This document shows positions 1 through 5,839 of a stretch of 5,839 nt of DNA, piece by piece. The translations under genes and the position numbers were made by a program. Each line of letters begins with the position of its first letter. The first letter of the stretch is position 1. Source of the DNA: Chromatiales bacterium (GTDB lineage Bacteria > Pseudomonadota > Gammaproteobacteria > UBA6429); assembly GCA_027076405.1 (NCBI GenBank), contig JALTJN010000218.1, forward strand, positions 1 to 5,839, written 5' to 3'. The notes beneath the pieces were generated by a model. It worked only from the letters and a program-made list of their open reading frames with translations. It made no database searches and was not told the origin of the DNA.

Positions 1-43
1 TATTTAGCCTCACCAGATAATAACGTGGTGTTTTTATGTTCAC
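1..43 (-). CDS. Possible 5' end of a downstream gene (partial, 14 codons)
   Basis: Reading leftwards from a GTG at 43-41, an open frame runs to the window edge and would encode MNIKTPRYYLVRLN. The peptide is basic and aromatic, and its RYYLVRL stretch reminds me of the N-termini of some DUF2062 membrane proteins, which often sit near glycan genes. That family guess comes from memory and rests on very few residues. The frame is in fact open from position 91, overlapping the end of the fusion gene, so GTG is only the most plausible start. There is no Shine-Dalgarno-like sequence before it. The alternative is that this is simply intergenic sequence. Sequence to the left of the window would decide. 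Confidence 0.25.
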   Translation of the reverse strand, partial: MNIKTPRYYLVRLN

Positions 44-52
44 ACTGATTCG

Positions 53-90
53 CAGTAGCTTCTCAGTTATTTCAGCGCTACTGACGTAGC
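53..90. repeat. Overlapping small inverted repeats at the stop codon of the fusion gene
   Basis: Three related short arms lie close together: CAGTAGC at 53-59, GCTACTG at 77-83 and GTAGC at 86-90. The middle arm can pair with either the left arm (7 bp, 17-nt loop) or the right arm (5 bp, 4-nt loop TGAC). The cluster spans the TAG stop at 80-78. On the minus-strand transcript it is not followed by a U run, so it is not a normal intrinsic terminator. It may be an RNA hairpin that protects the 3' end of the message, or it may be chance. Confidence 0.3.
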
Positions 91-3000
91 TCTATATTTT
101 CAATAATAACTTCTGTTGATTGCCACTGATCCATATCAATCCTGAATGATCCCATAAAATCCTTTTCAGGGATATTTATATAAATAGAATTGCTACCTTT
201 CTTCACCCCAAAATGCACTTGCTGAGACTCATTAAATTCTGACATATGTGATGTTTGGTAATACAGACTCATTGATTGTTCTTTATTGCTTTCTATAATG
301 ATGTTCAGTATAGGCTCAGAAATTACAGTTTCTGAAACTGCACCAAAAACAACATATGGATCTTCATTCTTTATAGATAACACTTTCAAACCATTTTTCA
401 CAAGACGAATATCTTTAAGCCCATGAGTTTTCAAAACTGATTTTTTCCAGTCATAATCATACCTCTTCTCACTTTTAGAAAACTTAGATTTAAGCTCTAC
501 TCGTCGAACCATCGTTTTAATTACTTGTAAAGTTATCGCTTCCATTTTTCTAAATCTAAACTTTTTTCTCCCCTCAATTTCATAAAGAGCCACATCAAGT
601 TTCATCGGAACAGCCTTCTTTTCAGGCAATGAAAAAGCAAAAAAACCATCCCTATCTTGCACTTTACCAGACTCAAAAACTGCTTGAATTTTATTATTTA
701 CGACGGCAGCAATTATTTTATTATTTACAGGAAAAAGTCCATCATAGATAGTTCCATAAAATGTGATTTCTTCCGGTTTCAATAACCCATCATATGCTAC
801 GTTAAAGTTACTTAGAACATCAGTTGTTTCAGGCATCTCTTTTCCTAGTAACGCCGTATAAACAGAATTTCCAGTATAATTCACTGCAATTTCATGGACA
901 GGAATCGCTTCAGAAAATAGATTCTTTTTTCTAGCTAGAGCTTTCCGAAACAATGCTCTACTATTTTCAAAATATTTTTCATACCCTGGCACCAATTCAA
1001 CTGATCGTGTTTTAACATTATTTTTAATACCTTTTAAATTCTGCCCGACTGATTCCCAAGGACTATTAATTCCAACAACACCGAGAACAGTAGACGAGAT
1101 ATCTAAAGTAGTAACAAATGATGAATTAACACTATTTTCCTTCTGATAAGGGTACTTTATAAATAACGGAACTGAAATAATATTCTTCCAAGAATCCTCA
1201 TTAACAGGAGCCCTCCTACTAAGTCCGTTCTTGCTATAAGACACACCATGATCAGAAGTAACTATTATTAGGCTTTTATCAAACAACTCCCGTTTCTTTA
1301 GCACCCTTAAAAAATCTAGCATTAAGCTATCGACGTATGAAGACTGTTGAATGTAATTATGGTAAACAACATCCAAATGAGATTGCATTACATTTTTTAG
1401 AATAAATGAATTATCAAACAACTTTTTATGTATTGGGCCGCTGTTATAAATATGTCGTCCTAAAGATGTCGTAGTATAAAAGGCATGAGGAATTTGAAAA
1501 TGCAAAAAATTAAACTGGCTATTAACCCCTACGCTCTCCACACGCCTCATCCAGTCGATAAACTGCCTTTCATGCCGGTTTCTATACTTAGGCTTTTTAT
1601 CCTTGAAAAAAACACCAAAATCTTTCCAAGACTGAGGAATACCCCCTATTCTATCTTCAATCCAATCTTTATGACTGATTATATGTATATATAAAGTTAA
1701 AAAATCAGACGCTAGGGAGATTAAATTTACCTCTTGCTTGGCCATTAAATCTGCAGGCAACACCGTGCTATATGCATCCAAAGAGCTGTTAGCTTTAAAC
1801 AATTCGATTAAGTTTTCACCTGGTGCAAGCCCAGCTTTATCTTCAAGCCGTAAATTTCCCGATGCAATGCTAGGCACACTGATATCCGTTAGCCCATGAG
1901 CCGTTAATGCATTCGGAAAATAATCTGCCTGTGTCGCTAATTCTGCAAATCCTGGATATCTGGATCTATCTAGTTGCCCCTCCATGTTCTGAAGAGTTAA
2001 CCCGCTAAACTCATCAAAAATCAACAGAAACACTGGTGTATCATTCATTCCAAGGGATTGCCCCCCCCCTTCGTGAGCATGTTTAAATAAGGTAGATGCA
2101 GGAGAGACAAAAACAAAATGTAAAAGCACCAGTGGAATTATCAAAGATAGATATGACAAGTTTCTCAATAACTGTTTTTTTAAAACAAATACAGCGACAA
2201 TAACAGCGAGCACCAAAGCAATAGAGAATAGAATGTAAGGTTCATATTTGGACGGAAAAATTCCATAACTAATTTTATTTAAAGAATAAAACAGAAATAA
2301 CCCAGAAAACACAAACAAAATTACACTATCAAAAGCTGTTACGAGCCTCACTTGCTTGCACACCCAGCGTAGAATAGTTAACAACAAAAAAGGGGTAACA
2401 CTAATAATTATTAGAAGTGTGATAATAAATTGGCTTGACAAATTATGAGCTGTAAAAAAATTAAACTGGTCGCCTAACACCCCCAAAAGAGGAACTATAA
2501 TAGCAAAATCAGTTACAAACAATAGATAGGCGTACTCTTCGAATTTCTTCCCGATAAAGGTATCTTTAAATCTAAACTTCGACTTTCTTAACTTAAATTT
2601 ATTCTTTAAAATAGATGCTACATTAGAAATAAGCGAGAGCAGGTTATTTGTAGTCCAGTAAATAAGTAATGCCAGCGGCGACTCATACAACAAAACAAGA
2701 AACATCAACGATATGAACAATCCTTGAATTAGCCCCTTACGACTAAACCTAGGCACCGTAAGCAACACCAAAATATTCACCAACGTCATTATAAACGGCA
2801 TCAAGTGAATACTGCTAAACAAAAGCGTATCAGGCTTCCCTAAATCACCTAGAACCGGAACGATACTACCCGATAATTGAGTAAAATCTGTGATCATGAA
2901 ATAAGCTGCAATGAAAAAGGGCAACTGAACACCAAGACTAGCAAGAGATCGAATAGCATAAATAGGGCGGTAGCTGTATCTTGCATAAAGACGTTTTATG

Positions 3001-3248
3001 GCTTCATGCCGTTGTGCCGCGCTATATTTTTTCTTTATTGCGTTAACCTGTGCTGCTAAGACAGACTCTATTTCAGCTTGTTTGGCAACAGAACGACTAG
3101 CATATTTATCCAAAGGCTTGGTTACAACGCGCACAACAAATGCGAGTAATACGAGCCCAATAAAATAAGAGTTTGTAATGCCACTCAAAATAATAAAAGC
3201 GGATTCAAGGAGAAACTCAACCGGTGCGAGTGTATATTGATATATCAT
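78..3248 (-). CDS. YidC/Oxa1-like insertase fused to an LtaS/EptA-type membrane phospho-transferase
   Basis: The 1056-residue protein has four parts. Residues 1-212 resemble the YidC/Oxa1 core: a first membrane helix (about 25-44) ending in FVVRVVTKPL with the conserved groove-type Arg40, a charged cytoplasmic hairpin (45-103), VQLPFFIAAY (107-116), HLMPFIM (148-154) and SPLALLIYWTTNN (190-202). The P1 domain of Gram-negative YidC is absent. A basic linker (213-237) leads to five more hydrophobic helices (about 240-382), as in LtaS and EptA. A periplasmic alkaline-phosphatase/sulfatase-fold domain (about 403-738) follows, with FDEF (411-414), TDISVPS (454-460, Thr454 the probable nucleophile), HFQIPH (583-588) and SDHG (665-668). 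Residues about 825-1056 look beta-rich. By inference it transfers a phosphoglycerol or similar group to a glycan or lipid outside the inner membrane. The ATG lacks a clear ribosome site but fits the usual YidC-core start. The gene lies 24 bp after the glycerophosphotransferase. Domain calls are firm; the reaction is not. Confidence 0.9.
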   Translation of the reverse strand: MIYQYTLAPVEFLLESAFIILSGITNSYFIGLVLLAFVVRVVTKPLDKYASRSVAKQAEIESVLAAQVNAIKKKYSAAQRHEAIKRLYARYSYRPIYAIRSLASLGVQLPFFIAAYFMITDFTQLSGSIVPVLGDLGKPDTLLFSSIHLMPFIMTLVNILVLLTVPRFSRKGLIQGLFISLMFLVLLYESPLALLIYWTTNNLLSLISNVASILKNKFKLRKSKFRFKDTFIGKKFEEYAYLLFVTDFAIIVPLLGVLGDQFNFFTAHNLSSQFIITLLIIISVTPFLLLTILRWVCKQVRLVTAFDSVILFVFSGLFLFYSLNKISYGIFPSKYEPYILFSIALVLAVIVAVFVLKKQLLRNLSYLSLIIPLVLLHFVFVSPASTLFKHAHEGGGQSLGMNDTPVFLLIFDEFSGLTLQNMEGQLDRSRYPGFAELATQADYFPNALTAHGLTDISVPSIASGNLRLEDKAGLAPGENLIELFKANSSLDAYSTVLPADLMAKQEVNLISLASDFLTLYIHIISHKDWIEDRIGGIPQSWKDFGVFFKDKKPKYRNRHERQFIDWMRRVESVGVNSQFNFLHFQIPHAFYTTTSLGRHIYNSGPIHKKLFDNSFILKNVMQSHLDVVYHNYIQQSSYVDSLMLDFLRVLKKRELFDKSLIIVTSDHGVSYSKNGLSRRAPVNEDSWKNIISVPLFIKYPYQKENSVNSSFVTTLDISSTVLGVVGINSPWESVGQNLKGIKNNVKTRSVELVPGYEKYFENSRALFRKALARKKNLFSEAIPVHEIAVNYTGNSVYTALLGKEMPETTDVLSNFNVAYDGLLKPEEITFYGTIYDGLFPVNNKIIAAVVNNKIQAVFESGKVQDRDGFFAFSLPEKKAVPMKLDVALYEIEGRKKFRFRKMEAITLQVIKTMVRRVELKSKFSKSEKRYDYDWKKSVLKTHGLKDIRLVKNGLKVLSIKNEDPYVVFGAVSETVISEPILNIIIESNKEQSMSLYYQTSHMSEFNESQQVHFGVKKGSNSIYINIPEKDFMGSFRIDMDQWQSTEVIIENIELRQ
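2061..2069 (-). repeat. G9 homopolymer inside the fusion gene (candidate phase-variation tract)
   Basis: The plus strand has nine consecutive C, which read as nine G on the coding strand and encode Gly394-Gly395-Gly396 or thereabouts in HEGGGQSLG. It lies just after the last membrane helix and before the catalytic domain, which begins at about residue 403. In the shifted frames a TGA appears at 2047-2045 (one G lost) or 2043-2041 (one G gained), so either change truncates the protein before the enzyme domain. An in-frame ATG (Met401) follows the tract, but a restart there would lack the membrane helices. Runs of this length are well known as slipped-strand contingency sites in surface-structure genes; variation here is inferred. 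Confidence 0.7.
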
Positions 3249-3272
3249 ATAAAATTAAAATATTTTTTTGAA

Positions 3273-4676
3273 TTAATCAATTTCAATTTGGTTCAGCCGT
3301 ATTTGAAGATCACTTACTTCACCACGCAATGAATCCATTTCCTGCTTCAAGGATCGTTCAAACTTTGTCATCGATAATAACTCTGCTTGCTGCTTTAAAT
3401 AAGTCACAATTGGGATAGCTGAGTGACCAAAGTTTGCAACATGCTCATCCCTCAACTCCATAAGTTTATCTGGTGTAAATTGCTCTATTGTCTCCTTAAC
3501 AATCTGGCCAATCATGTGAAGCCTATTTGAATTAACAATCACTCCAATTTTTTCAGACATAATGTCTGGCCATGTTTCTGTCATGTAATCACTTTCAAAA
3601 ACACTACGACTCTGACGCGAAATGGGCAAAGTAATTACAGGCTTTTGATATAAAAAAGCAAAATCAAACCGAATAGAAGAAGCGTCTGAAATGAGAATAT
3701 CTGCTTGCCCCATAGACTGCACCCCAAAGACATTATCGTCCCAAACTACATTATCCAACTCTCTTGTTTCCTCCATCCACTTATCTACAGATTCAGGTTC
3801 AAAAATATAGGAGTGGGGGTGTAACCGGACAATGATATGCAAATTGTCTTTTGCAAGCGCTTTGACAAATCCAGTCCCATATTCCGTAAAGCACCCTTTT
3901 GCTCCCCAAGAGGGAGCTATAAGAATAGTTTTGTTGACTGTCTCTTTAAATTTAGCTTGTAAATCAATTTCATTTTTTTGGCGATTCAGGTCATCAAGAC
4001 ACGGTAGCCCCACCGCAACCAATTCCTTTTTCGGCAAATTCCTAGCCTTCTCAACTAGGCGAATACTATGTTTTTCATGAGGACCCACCATCAAAACAGT
4101 GTCATAAAAATCTAGACTCCCTTTGCGATAGCAAGAGATGTCAACCATAGCATGAAACACATGTACTAAATTTTTAACACCAACTGGCCTCTGCAATGGA
4201 TATCCCTTCGAACCAATATTTGGTGTTGTACTTAACATCACGGGCGACTTAATATTTGCTATTTTCGCAAACCCAAAGCGATTTTTAGCAACATAACTAG
4301 AATGCATGTAGTCACTATCTATCTCAAGTCCTGGGTCATGCACATCCAATGTAATGTAACGAAAATGATTTTTTTGAGAGATAAATTCTTCGACAATGGG
4401 GTGAAAAGTTGTCCAGTACGTTTTGCCTTCACTAAATATCACTGCCATAGATTGTTCGAGACCGTTATTTGCAGCATCAACCTTATTGGAACCCATAGAC
4501 GAACGAGCAAAAATTTTATAAAAGATAGATTTTAAAAAGAATATTGCAGACCCAAAAATCGCTATAAAAAAAGAGGCAACAGCGTTCCCTGATGCAGGAT
4601 CAATATATGCGTAAGCACTTTCAGGTATCAATATTGTAAGGAATAGCAATATTATATGAGGCTTGAAATTATTCAT
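3273..4676 (-). CDS. Membrane-anchored CDP-glycerol glycerophosphotransferase-like protein
   Basis: This 467-residue protein resembles the TagB/TagF glycerophosphotransferases, which transfer glycerol phosphate from CDP-glycerol to a glycan or polymer. The catalytic part (about 75-425) shows IAPSWGAKG (253-261), the RLHPH motif (284-288) and ADILISDASSIRFDFAF (325-341), which matches the family's aDvlItDySSv.fDf signature, followed by KPVI. VFHAMVD (173-179) supplies a further conserved-type His. The N-terminus has a signal-like stretch ending AYA (21-23), then YIDPASG (24-30), then a membrane helix (about 33-50) with basic residues after it, which places the enzyme in the cytoplasm. YIDPGTGS-type segments occur in small membrane proteins near glycan genes, so this looks like a fusion of such an anchor. 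Residues about 433-466 are a likely coiled coil. It starts 39 bases after the methyltransferase stop without a clear ribosome site. Other nucleotide-activated polyol phosphates, such as ribitol, are possible donors. Confidence 0.88.
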   Translation of the reverse strand: MNNFKPHIILLFLTILIPESAYAYIDPASGNAVASFFIAIFGSAIFFLKSIFYKIFARSSMGSNKVDAANNGLEQSMAVIFSEGKTYWTTFHPIVEEFISQKNHFRYITLDVHDPGLEIDSDYMHSSYVAKNRFGFAKIANIKSPVMLSTTPNIGSKGYPLQRPVGVKNLVHVFHAMVDISCYRKGSLDFYDTVLMVGPHEKHSIRLVEKARNLPKKELVAVGLPCLDDLNRQKNEIDLQAKFKETVNKTILIAPSWGAKGCFTEYGTGFVKALAKDNLHIIVRLHPHSYIFEPESVDKWMEETRELDNVVWDDNVFGVQSMGQADILISDASSIRFDFAFLYQKPVITLPISRQSRSVFESDYMTETWPDIMSEKIGVIVNSNRLHMIGQIVKETIEQFTPDKLMELRDEHVANFGHSAIPIVTYLKQQAELLSMTKFERSLKQEMDSLRGEVSDLQIRLNQIEID

Positions 4677-4715
4677 ATTGTGAAAAATTATAAAGTTAAG
4701 TCGAAATAATTATCG

Positions 4716-5438
4716 CTATATTTTTTCAGCAACAATTCTTATTAAAAAAGGATCTTCATCTTTGTAAGGTGACAAGCCCTGACGTTCTTCTTTTTCTAAT
4801 ACTTTAAAATTTAATTTTTCTATTTTCTTAACAGTTGCATCATAGTCCAAATATCGTCTAAAGTGATTTGTCCCGAAAACTTTGGGTAATGCCTTGTCTT
4901 TCAAACTACGAGCCTCCATAAGAAACAAGCCACCACTTTTTAGTACCTTTGGTATTTGCTGCAAAACAGCTTGCTCTGATTGCTCGTCAATCGAATGAAA
5001 TGTAAATCGAGAATAAACATAATCAAAGTTTACAAAATTTGACAGCTGAGAAAAGTCCTGATTAAAAAAAATCGTATTTTTTACATTCATAAGCTTTAAA
5101 CTTTGAATCGTTTGGGATGATAAATCTAGCGCAGAAACTATTTTACCTTTTTCGGCAAAATAAATAGAATCACGCCCATTACCACACCCTAACTCCAACA
5201 AATTATTCCCTCTTTCAAGATATTTTCCTTCAACATGCCTAGCAAAAGAGGAAGGCTCGTGCACAACTCCATTCAAAGTATAAAATTCATCCCAATAATC
5301 GTGATCGTCTATCAAAGCAATAGTTTTCCTATGTACGTTTAAGAAGAGAAGTATATTATTTGCTAAATCACTGACATTACTCCGCCCACTAGGAGGCCAT
5401 GGTATTATACTATATTGGTGTGTTTTGTACACACTCAC
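4716..5438 (-). CDS. Class I SAM-dependent methyltransferase
   Basis: This 240-residue protein has a Rossmann-type methyltransferase fold. SAM-binding motif I is LLELGCGNGRD (80-90). The acidic residue ending the second strand is Asp105 in ALDLS. NQDFSQL (126-132), FDYVYSRFTFHSI (138-150) and LKSGGLFLMEARS (166-178) give the later core strands. A WDEFY...PSSFA segment (50-65) precedes the fold and is typical of small methyltransferases of the TehB/TPMT-like type. The C-terminal DPFLIRIVAEK is the usual last strand. There is no signal or membrane helix, so it is cytoplasmic. It is the first gene of the three-gene run and could methylate a sugar or cap a glycan; the substrate is unknown. The GTG start follows an in-frame TAA by two codons and has no ribosome site. 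The first 35 residues look atypical, and no in-frame ATG exists before Met117, so the true start is uncertain. Confidence 0.88.
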   Translation of the reverse strand: MSVYKTHQYSIIPWPPSGRSNVSDLANNILLFLNVHRKTIALIDDHDYWDEFYTLNGVVHEPSSFARHVEGKYLERGNNLLELGCGNGRDSIYFAEKGKIVSALDLSSQTIQSLKLMNVKNTIFFNQDFSQLSNFVNFDYVYSRFTFHSIDEQSEQAVLQQIPKVLKSGGLFLMEARSLKDKALPKVFGTNHFRRYLDYDATVKKIEKLNFKVLEKEERQGLSPYKDEDPFLIRIVAEKI

Positions 5439-5716
5439 TCGCAGTTATAAAATTGAAACACTAAGGCAAGGCGTATTTTTCTAACATTATTAATCCAGAA
5501 AACAAGCTTAATCATCTACCTAAAAAGACTAAAGCATTTTCACAAAGCAAACTTAAACGTCACATCGTGACTCCAATAAAAACTTAACTAACACATGAAA
5601 TAGTAATTCAACACCAACCTTAAGCCAGATGAAACATATTTAATAAGCTTGACTTAAAATATACAACACCTTAAAAACACGTTTTTATCCAGACCTTTAA
5701 TGAAATTCTCAAATAG
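5439..5716. other. AT-rich intergenic gap between glycosyltransferase and methyltransferase
   Basis: All frames are closed by stops and I see no RNA gene. Two small palindromes are present: GTCAC-ATC-GTGAC at 5559-5571 and TAAAAAC-AC-GTTTTTA at 5672-5687. Neither is a convincing terminator, since the first has no T run and the second is almost all A and T with a 2-nt centre. A TATAAC hexamer at 5449-5444 lies just before the methyltransferase GTG but has no good -35 partner. A promoter for the three-gene operon would be expected here, yet I cannot place one. Confidence 0.5.
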
Positions 5717-5839
5717 TTAATTTAGCCTGGGAGGCCATGCGTATGAAAAGTCCTCATAATCCAACGTTAAATTAGGGCTATAAGCAGGGTCATTTTTAAG
5801 AACCCCTCCCCACTTGTCCTTCATATATAAAACGCCCTG
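5717..5839 (-). CDS. Glycosyltransferase family 2, C-terminal end (partial)
   Basis: The frame runs open from the right edge to a TAA at 5719-5717 and gives 40 residues, ending in AYAWPPRLN-like order (FSYAWPPRLN). The fragment contains MKDKWG, NDPAYSPNLTLDYEDF and AWPPR. I recognise this as the usual tail of GT2 glycosyltransferases in O-antigen and capsule loci, where a DP.YNPNL...DF..A.PPR ending is common. Such enzymes act at the cytoplasmic face, adding a sugar from a nucleotide-sugar donor to a growing glycan. The catalytic GT-A domain lies outside the window, so donor and acceptor cannot be read. It lies 278 bp upstream of the methyltransferase on the same strand. Confidence 0.8.
   Translation of the reverse strand, partial: QGVLYMKDKWGGVLKNDPAYSPNLTLDYEDFSYAWPPRLN

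Noticed and set aside
11..35. CACCA / TGGTG stem with a 10-nt loop followed by TTTTT, resembling a plus-strand terminator
   Set aside because: The stem is only 5 bp, no plus-strand gene is visible to its left within the window, and it would fall inside the possible minus-strand gene start. Not strong enough to call.
1485..1694. Plus-strand open frame of 69 codons, and similar ones at 2877-3059, 3832-4080 and 4302-4535
   Set aside because: All lie opposite well-supported minus-strand genes with clear domain motifs and have no recognisable protein features; they are antisense shadows.
2061..2069. The nine-base homopolymer as a sequencing error causing a false fusion
   Set aside because: The given length keeps the frame, and the downstream frame encodes a coherent catalytic domain in the same frame as the five-helix membrane domain that such enzymes normally carry. 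The YidC-like part is also joined well upstream of the tract, so the fusion does not depend on it.
5444..5472. TATAAC as a -10 box for a leaderless methyltransferase transcript
   Set aside because: The sequence 17 bases upstream is GCCTTG, a poor -35, and TTGCCT is only 14 bases away. AT-rich sequence gives such hexamers by chance.
5479..5506. Short minus-strand reading frame (MLEKYALP) upstream of the methyltransferase
   Set aside because: Eight codons with no ribosome site and no attenuator-like structure after it; chance is the simpler explanation.
5559..5571. GTCAC-ATC-GTGAC palindrome as a CRP-like or other operator
   Set aside because: The half-sites are in the wrong order and spacing for CRP (TGTGA-N6-TCACA), and no other known operator fits.

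Overview
The window is AT-rich and looks like part of a surface-polysaccharide (O-antigen, capsule or similar) locus of a Gram-negative bacterium. I would guess a low-GC gammaproteobacterium, because the tail of a family 2 glycosyltransferase at the right edge has the style common in proteobacterial O-antigen clusters. No single sequence here fixes the taxon. Every supported gene lies on the minus strand, so the locus is transcribed from right to left.

In transcription order: (1) 5839-5717, the last 40 codons of a probable GT2 glycosyltransferase that enters from the right edge. (2) A 278-bp AT-rich gap with no gene and no clear terminator or promoter. (3) 5438-4716, a class I SAM-dependent methyltransferase. 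(4) After 38 bp or so, 4676-3273, a CDP-glycerol:glycerophosphotransferase (TagF/TagB-like) enzyme with an N-terminal YIDPASG-type membrane anchor and a C-terminal coiled coil. (5) After 24 bp, 3248-78, a 1056-residue fusion of a YidC/Oxa1-type membrane insertase core, a five-helix membrane domain, a periplasmic alkaline-phosphatase/sulfatase-fold transferase domain of the LtaS/EptA kind, and C-terminal beta-rich domains. (6) 43-1, possibly the first 14 codons of another gene.

The last three complete genes look like one operon and suggest one pathway. The cytoplasmic glycerophosphotransferase would use CDP-glycerol to put phosphoglycerol on a glycan or lipid-linked intermediate. The fused membrane protein would carry out a phospho-group transfer on the periplasmic face. 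The methyltransferase could add or cap a methyl group. This assignment is inferred from families and neighbourhood.

Two features stand out. The first is the joining of a YidC-like insertase to a transferase of the LtaS/EptA superfamily in one chain. The second is an uninterrupted run of nine G on the coding strand, placed exactly where the membrane part meets the catalytic domain. Gain or loss of one G gives a stop within about ten codons, so the run could act as a phase-variation switch that separates the membrane module from the enzyme.
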